Source of the DNA: Prosthecomicrobium pneumaticum
GTDB taxonomy: Bacteria; Pseudomonadota; Alphaproteobacteria; Rhizobiales; Kaistiaceae
NCBI RefSeq assembly: GCF_014199915.1
Contig: NZ_JACHOO010000001.1
Coordinates: 608,232-672,231 of the forward strand
Length of the DNA: 64,000 nt
Reading direction: 5' to 3'
The position numbers and the translations under genes were made by a program. Below the pieces are notes generated by a model. It made no database searches. It was not told the origin of the DNA and saw only the letters and a list, made by a program, of their open reading frames with translations. Positions 16,403 through 25,744 of the stretch are shown piece after piece (position 1 is the stretch's first letter; every line of letters starts with the position of its first letter).

Positions 16403-17467
16403 GGGCGTGAAGAGGCGCATGATCTCGATGGCGATGTTCTCCACCGGATCGATCTTGCGGCCGACGATGTGCGCCATGGGCAGCAGGATCCCGGCGATAC
16501 CGGTCCAGAGGAGCACACGGCCGGCCTTCGGGCCGAACCGGGCGGGGAAGCCGAGCATGCCCAGCACGACCACCGGAAGGACGATCGCGCTCGATCGGGA
16601 GATGTCGGCCGCCGTGATTGTGGTCAGCCCATAGGTCGCGAGCATCACGCAGACGAACAGCACCCGCGACGTGGGCCTCTGATCCGCGACGGCAGCGCCG
16701 AGCGGGAACCAGGCGGCCCGCAGCCCGAACCACCAGCCGAGCGGCGTCAGGCCGACCCACCCCGCCGCCATCCGCAGGCTATCCGCCATAAAGGCCCGCT
16801 CGACCGTGGTGCCCGCTCCGAAAAAGGTCAGGCCCCCTCTGATCGCGGCATAGACGAGCAGTGGTGCGAGCAGCCAGAGATCACGGCCGAGCAGGCGGTT
16901 CTCCGTCCGGCTGCCGCGCACCAGCCAGGCGAGCGGCAGGCCGATGATAAATCGCTCGTCGACCCAGGGTGCGAGAAGGACCGCCGCGAGGACCGCCGCC
17001 CGGGAGCGGTCGAAGGCGACCACCAGAAGCGCGAGCCAGACCCAGGCGTCGTTGATGCCGTACCAATGCAGCGGCACGATCGCGGCGGACGTCGTCGCGA
17101 CCAGCAGGACGCCGCCGAAGACGTAAGCGGCCGAGGCGTGTCGCTCCCACAGGAGCCGGCCGACATAGGCGAGCAGACAGAAGAGGCCGATCCATGGAAT
17201 GACGAACGGCCAATAGCCGGGGAGTTGAAGGTAATGTCCGACCAGCGGCGGCAGCAGCCGCCACCGCATCGCCGCTTCGATATCGCTGCGGAACGGCTCG
17301 GACACCTGCAGCAGGAAGGTCTGCGCGCGATCCCACTGGAAGGTCCCCGGCCGATAGTCCGTCATGACCCAGAGGCGTGGCGCCTGAAGCAGGAGGACCA
17401 GCGCCGCAGCCATGAACGGAAAGACGAGAATGTACCGAAACTTGATCGTTTCGCCCCGCCCGGCCAT
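16400..17467 (-). CDS. Polytopic membrane protein, unknown (GT-C-like layout)
   Basis: A 355-residue protein with roughly nine or ten hydrophobic segments (for example YILVFPFMAAALVLLL and AAYVFGGVLLVATTSAAIV). No sequence signature I can name. Long inter-helix loops rich in W, R and D (PLHWYGINDAWVW; APWVDERFI) recall lipid-linked-sugar GT-C glycosyltransferases, and it lies after four glycosyltransferase genes on the same strand, 190 bp downstream. It could be part of the same glycan pathway, but the gap means it may have its own promoter. Function unknown. Confidence 0.7.
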   Translation of the reverse strand: MAGRGETIKFRYILVFPFMAAALVLLLQAPRLWVMTDYRPGTFQWDRAQTFLLQVSEPFRSDIEAAMRWRLLPPLVGHYLQLPGYWPFVIPWIGLFCLLAYVGRLLWERHASAAYVFGGVLLVATTSAAIVPLHWYGINDAWVWLALLVVAFDRSRAAVLAAVLLAPWVDERFIIGLPLAWLVRGSRTENRLLGRDLWLLAPLLVYAAIRGGLTFFGAGTTVERAFMADSLRMAAGWVGLTPLGWWFGLRAAWFPLGAAVADQRPTSRVLFVCVMLATYGLTTITAADISRSSAIVLPVVVLGMLGFPARFGPKAGRVLLWTGIAGILLPMAHIVGRKIDPVENIAIEIMRLFTP

Positions 17468-17657
17468 CGCTCTTCCGTCGATTCAGGAAGACAGTCCCCG
17501 GCCCAGCACTATCCTGTCCGTGAACTCGGCGCAACGCGCGTGATCGGACCTCGCCGGGCCCCGCCCGGCAGAGCCGAAGCGGGCCCTCAACGCCCACGGT
17601 ACAGACCGCGACCGCGCGTCGGCCGCTCAGGACGCCCCCCTCTGCCTGGGGAACGTT

Positions 17658-18770
17658 TCAGCCCGCCGCGACACGTCCGGGTGGGGGGTGTGCCGCCCGG
17701 CGTGCGATCGCGGCACGGAGCTCCGCTTCCAGCTCGCCGGCGCGCACGGTCCCGGTGTGCCGCGCGAGCACGCGCGCCCGCGCCGCAGCCGCGATGGCGG
17801 TCCGCTCGGCCTCCCCCGTCCCGGTGAGGATCTGCACGACCGTGTCCGGACCGTCGGCGGTCAGGATCGCCGTGCCGACGGGAAAGAAGTCGGAGAGGCC
17901 CCGCCAGCGGTCGCTGACGATCGGCGTGCCGCAGGCCGCCGCCTCGAACAGCCGCACGCTCGGCGACCAGCCGGCGGCGATCATGTCGGCCCGCGTCACA
18001 TTGAGGGTGAAGCGCTGCCGGCTGAAGAAGGACGGATGCTCGGCCGGCGGCAGATGCGCGATCCGCTCGACATTCTCCGGCCAGTCGATGTCCTCGGGAT
18101 ATTGCGGGCCGGCGACGACGAAACGCCGCCACGGCAGGCGGCGCGCCGGCTCGATCAGCAGCGCCTCGAGCGTCGGCTGCCGGTCGGGGCTGTAGGTGCC
18201 GAGATAGCCGAGGTCCCAGCGGATCGGCTCGCCGGTCGGCCGGTAGCGCCCGGCGTCGACCGCGCAATAGAGCGGCGCGGCGCGGTGTGCCCCGAAATGG
18301 CGCTCCAGCCGCTCGAGCGTGGGGCCGCCGGTGAAGGAGAGATAGACGTCGAAGAGCGGGATCTGTCCGGGCGCGAGGTAGTCGCGCTCGCCCGCCGCCA
18401 TCCTTGCGAGGGTGACCGGCGTGTCGATGTCATAGAAGGCGACCGGACCGGTCGCCATCGCAGTGACGAGGTCGATCACCGCGACCCCCTCCGGCACATA
18501 GGAGCCGATCACCACCGCATCGGCGCGCTTGATCGTCTCGTCCAGTTCTTCGTGCAGCGCCGCGACGGTCTCATAGTAGATCAAGGAGCAGAAATCGGGC
18601 TCCGGCAGATCGCGGTTCGCGGCATACCATGGCATGTCGCGTTCGAGAAAAGTGAGCCGGTGGCCGGCCGCCGCGAGCCCGCGCATCAGGCCGCGAAAGG
18701 TCGTCGCATGACCATTGCCCCAGGAGGAGGAGAGCGACAACCCGATGAAGACGATGTCGAGCGGCCTCAT
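17658..18770 (-). CDS. CgeB-like glycosyltransferase (GT-B fold), copy A
   Basis: A 370-residue protein starting MRPLDIVFIGLSLSSSWGNG, with a second-half sugar-nucleotide site typical of CgeB/DUF3880 glycosyltransferases: FTLNVTRADMIAAGWSPS followed by RLFEAAACGTPIVSDRW. It resembles its two upstream neighbours in layout, suggesting duplication. It overlaps the next glycosyltransferase by ATGA and is the last gene of the eight-gene minus-strand operon beginning at 25559. Donor and acceptor unknown; cytoplasmic. Confidence 0.85.
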   Translation of the reverse strand: MRPLDIVFIGLSLSSSWGNGHATTFRGLMRGLAAAGHRLTFLERDMPWYAANRDLPEPDFCSLIYYETVAALHEELDETIKRADAVVIGSYVPEGVAVIDLVTAMATGPVAFYDIDTPVTLARMAAGERDYLAPGQIPLFDVYLSFTGGPTLERLERHFGAHRAAPLYCAVDAGRYRPTGEPIRWDLGYLGTYSPDRQPTLEALLIEPARRLPWRRFVVAGPQYPEDIDWPENVERIAHLPPAEHPSFFSRQRFTLNVTRADMIAAGWSPSVRLFEAAACGTPIVSDRWRGLSDFFPVGTAILTADGPDTVVQILTGTGEAERTAIAAAARARVLARHTGTVRAGELEAELRAAIARRAAHPPPGRVAAG

Positions 18771-19861
18771 TCGGCGGCCTCCGCCGCCGGCCGGTTGACG
18801 TGGGCACGGAACAGCCGGTCCGCTTCCGCCGCGCGCCGGGCATAGGTGTGCTCGCCGAGGACGCGGGCGAGCGCGCGTGCGCCGATCGCCTGCGCCCGCT
18901 CGGCGGTCAGGCCTGCGACCGCCTCCGCCACATCGGCCCCGTCCCGCGCGACGAGCACCTCCTCGCCCGGCTTCAGGAAATGCTCGATGCCGACCCAGGC
19001 GTCGGTGATGAGGCAGGCTCCGGCCCCCGCCGCCTCGAACACCCGTGTCGCCGGCGAATAGCCGGTCTCGGCCATGCTTTCCCGCGAGACGTTGAGGACC
19101 GCCTTGGGGCTCACATTGAAGGCGTTGTGATCGGCGGTGCCGACATGGCCGAGCCGCTCGACATTGCCGGGCAGCGGCTTGTCCTGCCAGCCGGCGCCGC
19201 CGAGCAGCAAGCGCTCCGCCGGCAGGCGCGCCGCCGCATCGAGGAAGAACCGCTCGATCCGCGCCTCGCGGTCCGGCAGGCGGTTGGCGAGCAGGCCGAG
19301 CGCGCCGGAGAAGCGCGGCTCCGGCGCCACCGGATGATGCGTCTCCGGGTCGAGCGCGTTGTAGATCGGCACGCAGTGCGCCGCGCCGAGTTCGCGATAG
19401 GCGGCAACGACCGGCGGTCCGCCGCCATAGGTGAGCACGAGATCGATGCGGGAAAGCGCCCGGCGGAGCGGGTGCTCCGGCGTCTTCCTCAGTGTTCCGA
19501 GCGTCACCGGCGCGTCGACGTCCCAGAACAACGTCGTCGCGCCGGGCCGGGCGTGGGCGAGCACGGCGCGCAAGAGCGCCTCGTCCTCATAGCCGACGCC
19601 GCTCGCCTTGACGACGATGTCGGCCTCGGCCGCTTCCCGCGCGACCGCGATCAGGGCGGCGGGCGTCGCCTCATAGACCACGACCTTCGCCCAGTCAGGC
19701 GGGTCGATGTCGCGGTTCTGCTGCCGGTCGTAGACGTCGGGCTCGTAGAAGGTGATCTCATAGCCGAGCGCGGCGAGCGCGCGCAGCATGCCGCGGTAAT
19801 AGGTGGCGGCCCCGTTCCAATAGGAGGAGACGAGGCTCGAACCATAGAACGCGATCTTCAC
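18767..19861 (-). CDS. CgeB-like glycosyltransferase, copy B
   Basis: A 364-residue paralogue of copy A. It begins MKIAFYGSSLVSSYWNGAAT, sharing the odd SSLxSSxWNG opening, and carries the same C-terminal block (VLNVSRESMAETGYSPATR, then FEAAGAGACLITDAW). It overlaps both neighbours by ATGA. The DIDTPVTL (copy A) and DVDAPVTL (copy B) motif in the middle is common to the two and probably lies at the active cleft. Sugar specificity cannot be read from the sequence. Confidence 0.85.
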   Translation of the reverse strand: MKIAFYGSSLVSSYWNGAATYYRGMLRALAALGYEITFYEPDVYDRQQNRDIDPPDWAKVVVYEATPAALIAVAREAAEADIVVKASGVGYEDEALLRAVLAHARPGATTLFWDVDAPVTLGTLRKTPEHPLRRALSRIDLVLTYGGGPPVVAAYRELGAAHCVPIYNALDPETHHPVAPEPRFSGALGLLANRLPDREARIERFFLDAAARLPAERLLLGGAGWQDKPLPGNVERLGHVGTADHNAFNVSPKAVLNVSRESMAETGYSPATRVFEAAGAGACLITDAWVGIEHFLKPGEEVLVARDGADVAEAVAGLTAERAQAIGARALARVLGEHTYARRAAEADRLFRAHVNRPAAEAAE

Positions 19862-20976
19862 GGCGTGACCTCCTCCAGAGCGGCAGAGCGGACCCCGCAG
19901 GCCGCGAGGACGGCGAACAGTTCGTCGACCCGGTGCCGGCAGGTATGCCGCGACAGCACGGTTTCGAGACCCGACCGGGCGAGGTCGCCGGCGCGCGCAG
20001 GGTCGGCGAGGACACTGCGCAGATGTGCCGTCATCTCCGCCCCGTCGCGCGCGAAGAGGAAGTCGCGGCCCGGCCGGAAGAGGCCCTCAGCGTCGTCCCA
20101 GGGCGCCGAGACGAGCGGGATGCCGCAGGCGAGCGCCTCGAACATCCGGATCGTCGGGATGCCGGGCAGCGCCTCGACATAAGGCCGCCGCGGCACATGG
20201 ACGGTGACATGGTGGCGGGCGAAGGCAAGCGGCGCGTCGGCATTGGCGATCGAGCCGCCATAGCGGATGCCCGCCGCGTCGAGCGCCGCGCGGGCATGGT
20301 CGGGATAGCGGACGCCGTGCACCGTCGCCGCGAGGCCGAGCGCGCGCACCGGCTCGACGAGGAAGGCCATCAGCTCCGCCGAACGCTCGTCATCGCCCCA
20401 ATTGCCGATCCAGACGAGGTCCTCGCCGCGCGCGATCTCCGGATGTGGCCGGAACAGCCGGTCGTCCGCGGCCTCGTGCCAGGTGAAGACCCGCCGCCCC
20501 CATCCGGCGGCGCGGTAGCGCTCGGAGAGCGTCTCGCCGAAGGCGAGCACCGCATCATAGGCGTCGAGCCGCAGCGCCGAGATCTCGTCCGCAGCCGAGG
20601 CGGCGCGGTGATGGGTATCGTGGAAGAGCAGCGCGAACCGACCGCCGGCGGCGCGGGCGCGGCCGATCCGGGCGACGAGCGCCGGCTCCGTCCACTCGTG
20701 CACCACGACGACGTCCGCTTCCGCGAGCCGCGCTTCGTGCTCGAAGCCGGCTCCATAGGTCTCGGCACGCAGCTCGGGAAAGTCGGTCGCGAAGCGGGTG
20801 ACCGCCTCCGGCCCGCGATCGGCGAGGAGGTTCGCCCGGCTCCAGCCGTCCTCCGGTTCGAGCGCCAGCGCCTCATGGCCGCGGGCCACGAGATCGCGCA
20901 TGATACCGCGCAGAAAATGCGCGTTTCCGTGGTTCCAATCGGAGACGAGGGAATGGGTGTAGAAGAGGAACCTCAT
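19858..20976 (-). CDS. Glycosyltransferase (CgeB/GT-B type), copy C
   Basis: A 372-residue protein opening with MRFLFYTHSLVSDWNHGNAHF, again with the S-L-x-S-x-W-N pattern of copies A and B. The C-terminal donor site is HVPRRPYVEALPGIPTIR with MFEALACGIPLVSAPWDD, typical of GT-B enzymes. ATG 20976 overlaps the GT4 gene stop by ATGA; the much longer open frame upstream runs antisense-free through the GT4 gene but in another phase and is not supported. Part of the eight-gene operon. Confidence 0.83.
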   Translation of the reverse strand: MRFLFYTHSLVSDWNHGNAHFLRGIMRDLVARGHEALALEPEDGWSRANLLADRGPEAVTRFATDFPELRAETYGAGFEHEARLAEADVVVVHEWTEPALVARIGRARAAGGRFALLFHDTHHRAASAADEISALRLDAYDAVLAFGETLSERYRAAGWGRRVFTWHEAADDRLFRPHPEIARGEDLVWIGNWGDDERSAELMAFLVEPVRALGLAATVHGVRYPDHARAALDAAGIRYGGSIANADAPLAFARHHVTVHVPRRPYVEALPGIPTIRMFEALACGIPLVSAPWDDAEGLFRPGRDFLFARDGAEMTAHLRSVLADPARAGDLARSGLETVLSRHTCRHRVDELFAVLAACGVRSAALEEVTP

Positions 20977-22082
20977 GCCGCCCGGCCCATCCGCATCTCC
21001 ATCGCCGCTCGATAGACCCCCGCCATCGCGGCGGCCTGCGCGGCGAGCGTGAAGCGCTCCGCCCGCTCGCGCGCCGCGTCCCCGAGCCGCCGCCGCAGCG
21101 CGCCATCCCCCGCCAGCCGGTTCGCGGCGTCGGCGAGGCCTGCGGCGTCGCGCGGGTTGAAGAACAGCGCCGTGCCGTCCCACAGCTCCCGATGGGTCGG
21201 GATGTCGGAGAGCACGAGGGCGGCACCGGTTTTCGCCGCTTCGAGGGCGGCGAGACCGAACGGCTCGTAGAGCGAGGGCGAAACGAACACCGCCGCACGC
21301 GCCATCAGCCGGTCGACCTCGGCGGCCGGCAAGAGGCCGGCGGAGCGGCCCGAGGCCAGCGCACAGACGGCACCGTTCGGCCCCTCCGTCGCGCCGGCCA
21401 TCATCACGGGCCAGACGATCGCATCGGCCGCGAGGTCGAGCGTGCGGCCGCCCTTCGCCTCGTCCCACCAGCGCGCCGCGGCGAGTACGACCGGCTCCTT
21501 CTCGACCCGCTGCGCGACGCTCGGCGAGCCGTTGTGCACGACGCGGAGGCCGGGGATCGGGCCATAGACGGCTTCGAGCAGCCCGGCATGGCCGGCGCTC
21601 GGCGCGACGACGGCATCGGCGCGATCGAAGCCCGCGCGATTGCGGGGGTGGTGCCAGTCCCAGCCGGGGGGCAGGCCGCCGCCGCGGACCGCCTCGAACC
21701 ATGTCGTGACGCAGGAATGCGAGACGACGACGAGCGGACAGCGAAGCGCCAGACCGACGGCCTGCGCCGGCGCGTTGACCTGCACGAGATCGGCGCCGAA
21801 CCGCTCCGCGACCGTCCGGAGCGCAGCGGGCAGCCCGTCGAGATCGGCCTCGCACATCGTCATCCAGTCGAGCGGGACATCGAGCCAGACGAGGCCGGCA
21901 CCGGCCCTCTCCGCCTCGCCGCGCTGCGCGGGCGATGGCGGCGGGCCGAGCCCGGCGAGGAGGACCTCCGTCCCCTCCCCGTGCAGCGCGGCCGCGAGGT
22001 CGAGCGCGTAGCGCCACACCCCGCCCACGGCATCGACCGTCATGAGCACGCGCCGCGGTCCACCGCTCAGGCCGGACAGCAT
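20973..22082 (-). CDS. Family 4 glycosyltransferase
   Basis: A 369-residue GT-B enzyme. The N-terminal half has VLMTVDAVGGVWRYALDLAAAL, the usual GT4 opening; the C-terminal half has VVLAAARWWDEAKG and the donor motif FVSPSLYEPFGLAALEAAKTGAALVLSDIP with the E-x7-E arrangement of retaining GT4 transferases. ATG 22082 has GGAGGG in front and overlaps the radical SAM gene by 16 bp; ATG 22043 is a less likely alternative. It likely uses a nucleotide sugar; acceptor unknown. Confidence 0.88.
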   Translation of the reverse strand: MLSGLSGGPRRVLMTVDAVGGVWRYALDLAAALHGEGTEVLLAGLGPPPSPAQRGEAERAGAGLVWLDVPLDWMTMCEADLDGLPAALRTVAERFGADLVQVNAPAQAVGLALRCPLVVVSHSCVTTWFEAVRGGGLPPGWDWHHPRNRAGFDRADAVVAPSAGHAGLLEAVYGPIPGLRVVHNGSPSVAQRVEKEPVVLAAARWWDEAKGGRTLDLAADAIVWPVMMAGATEGPNGAVCALASGRSAGLLPAAEVDRLMARAAVFVSPSLYEPFGLAALEAAKTGAALVLSDIPTHRELWDGTALFFNPRDAAGLADAANRLAGDGALRRRLGDAARERAERFTLAAQAAAMAGVYRAAMEMRMGRAA

Positions 22083-23362
22083 ACGCCCTCCAGCTCGCGC
22101 AGCGGCCGCGGCGCCCGTTCCTGAATATCGCTGAAGCGGTTGAAGGCTGCGAGATAGTGGGCGTGCGCCCGCTCCCAGGCCTCGTCGTCCGGCTCGCCGA
22201 ACAGCTGCCGGTAGCTCGGCGAACTCGGATAGGGATAGAGCGGCACCGGCTCGTTCGCCCAGACCCCGTTGCTGATCAGATGGTTGCGCCAATAATCGAC
22301 GAGCGCGGGGTCATCCTCGACGACGCCGATCAGATTGGCCTGCACGAAGGGCACGTGGCGGCGGGCCTTGATGAGCAGTTCCGCCAGTTCCTCGGTGCCG
22401 AGACGACACCGCTTGGAAAGCATCTCCCTGCCCTCGACGGTGAGGCTTTCGAGCCCCGCCTCGATCGAGACGCAGCCGGCGGCGCCGAGCAGTTCGAGCA
22501 GGTCCGGCTTCCACAGGTCGATGCGGGTCTGCACCCCGAATTCGATGTCGCGTTCGACCAGCGCCTCGAGGAGCGCCTTCTGCGGCAGGAAGATCTCGTC
22601 GATGAAATAGAGGTAGCGCACGCCCTGCGCGATCAGGTGGTCGATTTCCTCGACGATCGCGGCGTGATTGCGCCGCCGATAGGCATCGCGAAAGTCGATC
22701 TTCGCACAGAAGCTGCAGGTATAGGGGCAGCCGCGCGAGGCTTCGACCTCCGCGCCGATCCCGGCCTTGCCCGCGTCGAAACGGTGGTGATGGTGATGAT
22801 GGCGCGCCAGCCAGTCCTCCGGCCAGACGAGCGCGGGATGATCGACGAAACGGCTCGCATGGACACCGCCGACTTCCACCAACCTTCCGTCTGCGGCGAG
22901 ATGTGCGGTGCCCGGAACCGTGCGTCCGTCGAGGGAGTCGGCGAGAGCGGCGACGACCTCCTCGCATTCGCCGCGCACGACGACGTCGACGCCGAGCTTG
23001 CGCAGCGTCGGCCCCGGGGTCGCCGAGCCATGCGGCCCGACCGCCACCTCGCGTCCGCCACGCCCGGCGAGCAGGCGCAGGAATTCTGCCGGAACGCGCA
23101 ATTCGGGGGGTGCGCAGCGCCAGAAGAGATAGGTCGGCGCCGTCGTCACCACCGTCATATCGGGGGTGAAGGACGCGACCCGCTCGGCAAGCTCAGTGTT
23201 GCCGAGATCCTGCAGCTGACCGTCGAGCATCAGGACGGTGTGGCCGGCGGCTTCGAGGAGCGCCTTCGAATAGCCGAGCTCGAGCGGCAGATGCGGCTCG
23301 CGGCAACCGAAATAGATCGAGCCGTCATAGCTCCATGCGGGATTGACGAGCGCAACCCTCAT
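22067..23362 (-). CDS. B12-binding-domain radical SAM protein
   Basis: A 431-residue protein. The N-terminal 140 residues have the cobalamin-binding-like fold opening (ALVNPAW, PLELGYSKALLEAAGHTV) but no DxHxxG histidine motif. The radical SAM cluster cysteines are C212, C216 and C219 (SRGCPYTCSFCAK), with YFIDEIFLP and SIEAGLESL as later barrel strands. A natural run of six histidines (188-193) precedes the core. Its place among glycosyltransferases and epimerases points to methylation or rearrangement of a sugar or lipid. I recall, unverified, that family collections describe such a protein in a conserved rhizobial cluster (rhizo-twelve). Confidence 0.88.
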   Translation of the reverse strand: MRVALVNPAWSYDGSIYFGCREPHLPLELGYSKALLEAAGHTVLMLDGQLQDLGNTELAERVASFTPDMTVVTTAPTYLFWRCAPPELRVPAEFLRLLAGRGGREVAVGPHGSATPGPTLRKLGVDVVVRGECEEVVAALADSLDGRTVPGTAHLAADGRLVEVGGVHASRFVDHPALVWPEDWLARHHHHHHRFDAGKAGIGAEVEASRGCPYTCSFCAKIDFRDAYRRRNHAAIVEEIDHLIAQGVRYLYFIDEIFLPQKALLEALVERDIEFGVQTRIDLWKPDLLELLGAAGCVSIEAGLESLTVEGREMLSKRCRLGTEELAELLIKARRHVPFVQANLIGVVEDDPALVDYWRNHLISNGVWANEPVPLYPYPSSPSYRQLFGEPDDEAWERAHAHYLAAFNRFSDIQERAPRPLRELEGVCCPA

Positions 23363-24450
23363 GCGGTGATCCTCCGCTGGACGCGTGGCTCCGCCGGGCG
23401 GAGCCGGTTCTCGGCGAGCCAGGCTGCGAGCTCCCGCACCCCGTCGCGCCACGGAACCGCAGCGCGCCAGGGGGTCGCGGCCTGCAGCCGCCGGGTATCC
23501 GCAACGAAATACAACTGGTCGCCCGGCCGCCAGTCGCGGAATTCGACCGCCGGCTCGCCGCCGATCACCCGGCCGATCTCGATCAGCAGCCGCCGCAGGC
23601 TGACGGCGTTGTGCGGCCCGCCGCCGAGATTGAACGCCCGGCCGGCGAGCCGGCCGATATCGGCGAGCACCGCGCGATAGGCGGCGACGGCATCGGCGAC
23701 GTTCAGAATGTCCCGCACCTGCCGGCCGTCGCCATAGATGGTGATCGGCTCGCCGGACAGAGCGCGGATGAGGAAATGCGCCACCCAGCCCTGGTCCTCG
23801 GTGCCGAACTGGCGCGGCCCGTAGATGCAGCTCATGCGGAGCACCGCGGTCGGCAGGCCGAAGGACTTGCCGTAATCGAGCACGTACTGGTCGGCTGCCC
23901 CCTTCGAACAGCCATAGGGCGTGCAGAAATCGAGCGGCCGGCTCTCGTCGACGCCGTGGGCGCGTGTCTTCTCATCCACAGGGACGTAACGGTCGTCGAG
24001 CTCGACGAGGGCGATATCGTCGAGCCCGCCATAGACCTTGTTGGTGCTCGAGAAGACCACCGGAATGGCCCTCCCGGTTTTGCGCGCCGCCTCGAGCACG
24101 TTGAACGTTCCGCCGGCATTGACCTCGAAATCGGCGCGCGGATCGGCGAGACTCGTCGTCACGGCGGTCTGTGCCGCGAAATGGAAGACTGCGCCGGCGT
24201 CGCGAACCAACCGCTCAAGCGCGGCCTCGTCCCGCACGTCGGCGATCACCCTGTGCACCCGGCCGCGGTGCCGGCTCTCGAGCCAGGCGAGGTTCTGTTC
24301 CACCCCCGCCCGGCTCAGATTGTCGAGCACGATCACCTCGCCGCCCGACCCGGCGATGCTGTCGGCGAGGTTGGCGCCGATGAAGCCCGCTCCGCCGGCG
24401 ATCAGGGTGGGGCGGCCGGTCCGGCCGCCGGTCTCCGGGGCCGCGAGCAT
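23359..24450 (-). CDS. NAD-dependent sugar epimerase/dehydratase (extended SDR), copy 1
   Basis: A 363-residue extended short-chain dehydrogenase. NAD loop GGAGFIGANLA is near residue 20; catalytic Y-x3-K appears as PYGCSKGAADQYV. The family includes CDP-paratose/tyvelose 2-epimerases and UDP-glucose 4-epimerases; FSSTNKVYGG and the later GPRQFGTEDQGWVAHF are especially like CDP-tyvelose epimerase. ATG 24450 overlaps the previous stop by one base (TGATG) and its own stop overlaps the radical SAM start. It should make the activated sugar for the cluster's transferases. Confidence 0.85.
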   Translation of the reverse strand: MLAAPETGGRTGRPTLIAGGAGFIGANLADSIAGSGGEVIVLDNLSRAGVEQNLAWLESRHRGRVHRVIADVRDEAALERLVRDAGAVFHFAAQTAVTTSLADPRADFEVNAGGTFNVLEAARKTGRAIPVVFSSTNKVYGGLDDIALVELDDRYVPVDEKTRAHGVDESRPLDFCTPYGCSKGAADQYVLDYGKSFGLPTAVLRMSCIYGPRQFGTEDQGWVAHFLIRALSGEPITIYGDGRQVRDILNVADAVAAYRAVLADIGRLAGRAFNLGGGPHNAVSLRRLLIEIGRVIGGEPAVEFRDWRPGDQLYFVADTRRLQAATPWRAAVPWRDGVRELAAWLAENRLRPAEPRVQRRITA

Positions 24451-25559
24451 CACGACACCAGCCCGAGCGCTTCGAGCTCGCGCTTCATCTCGGCACCCCG
24501 GTCGACTGCCGTCGTGCCGCGAACCCATTTGACCAGTTCGTCGAGCGAGCGTTCGAGCCGGAACTGCGGCTCGAAGCCGAGCAGCTCGCGCGCCTTCGAA
24601 ATGTCGGCGAAACAGTTGCGGATATCGCCGGCCCGGGCCTTGCCGAGGATCTCCGGACCGATCTCGGGCACGCCCATCGCCTCGGCGAGCATGGTCGCGA
24701 CATCGCGGATCGGATAGGCCGAGCCGCTGCCGATATTGAGGACGTGGCCGGCGGCGCGCTTCTGCTCGAGGGCGAGGCGGAAGGCGCGCGCGACATCGCG
24801 CACATGGACGAAATCGCGCTTCTGCGCGCCGTCCTCGAACACCATCGGCGCCGCGCCATTGGCGAGCCGCGACGAGAAATTGGCGAGCACTCCCGTATAG
24901 GGATTGGAGAGCGCCTGGCCGGGGCCGAAGACGTTGAAGAGCCGCAGGGCGACGGCGTCGACGCCATAGGCCTCGCCGAAGATCAGCACCTCGCGCTCCT
25001 GCGCATATTTGGTGAGCGCATAGATCGAGGCGAGGTCGACCGGCTTCTCCTCGTCGGTGCCGATCGGCGTCAGCCGTTCGCCCTCGGCGGAGACGGGTTC
25101 CCAGGCGCCCTGCTTGAGCAGGTCCGGCCGCCGGCGGGCGTTGCCGACGCGGCGGCCATCCTGTGTCTCGTAGAGGCCCTCGCCATAGACGGACATCGAG
25201 GAAGCGACGACGATCCGCGTCACGGGCTGCTTGATGAGCGCCTCGAGGAGCACCGCCGTTCCGAGATCATTCGCGCCGACATAGCGGGCGATCTCGTACA
25301 TCGACTGGCCGACGCCGACCTCTGCCGCGAGATGAACGACCGCATCGACTCCGGCGACGGCACGATCGACGAAGGCGCGATCGCGCACATCGCCGCGGAT
25401 AAATTCCACGCCCCGGGCGAGGCCGGCCGGCTGGTCGCCGCCGTGGACCTGCTCGACGAGGCTGTCGAGGACGCGCACGGCATAGCCGTGGCCGAGAAGC
25501 TCTTCCGCAACATGACGGCCGATGAAGCCGCAACCTCCGGTCACGAGCACTGTCTTCAC
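24450..25559 (-). CDS. NAD-dependent sugar epimerase/dehydratase (extended SDR), copy 2
   Basis: A 369-residue extended SDR starting from GTG (MKTVLVTGGCGFIGRH) with GGGGAG upstream. The NAD motif TGGCGFIG and the active-site Y-x3-K, IYALTKYAQE, are intact, as is ASSMSVYGEG with the catalytic serine. It is the first gene of the eight-gene glycan operon and lies behind an EcfG-type promoter. It probably acts as a nucleotide-sugar 4-epimerase or dehydratase. The two epimerases are clearly different in sequence, so two sugar conversions are likely. Confidence 0.87.
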   Translation of the reverse strand: MKTVLVTGGCGFIGRHVAEELLGHGYAVRVLDSLVEQVHGGDQPAGLARGVEFIRGDVRDRAFVDRAVAGVDAVVHLAAEVGVGQSMYEIARYVGANDLGTAVLLEALIKQPVTRIVVASSMSVYGEGLYETQDGRRVGNARRRPDLLKQGAWEPVSAEGERLTPIGTDEEKPVDLASIYALTKYAQEREVLIFGEAYGVDAVALRLFNVFGPGQALSNPYTGVLANFSSRLANGAAPMVFEDGAQKRDFVHVRDVARAFRLALEQKRAAGHVLNIGSGSAYPIRDVATMLAEAMGVPEIGPEILGKARAGDIRNCFADISKARELLGFEPQFRLERSLDELVKWVRGTTAVDRGAEMKRELEALGLVS

Positions 25560-25603
25560 GAAGCGGCTCCCCAATGTGCAACGGGTGGGTCTGTCGCCGC
25601 CCG

Positions 25604-25628
25604 AACCCGCCGCCCGGAGCTTTGTTCC
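25604..25628 (-). promoter_or_regulatory. EcfG-type stress promoter for the glycan operon
   Basis: On the minus strand GGAAC (25628-25624), 16-bp spacer, GGTT (25607-25604). The -35 continues as GGAACAAAG, identical to the one before the inositol-phosphate synthase gene. Expected transcription start is about 40 bases before GTG 25559. Confidence 0.6.
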
Positions 25629-25744
25629 CGCCGCTGCCGCCGGACACGCGTAGTGATGAGAGGACCCCGAAAGACCCTCTCGCTCGCCGAACGAAGCCGT
25701 CGCCACGACGTTCCTCCGGCGGCAGAGCGGCGGAGGCGCGCGGG

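Noticed and set aside
22781..22805. Run of histidine codons as a vector tag or cloning artefact
   Set aside because: It lies in the middle of a continuous native gene with normal flanking codons, not at a terminus.
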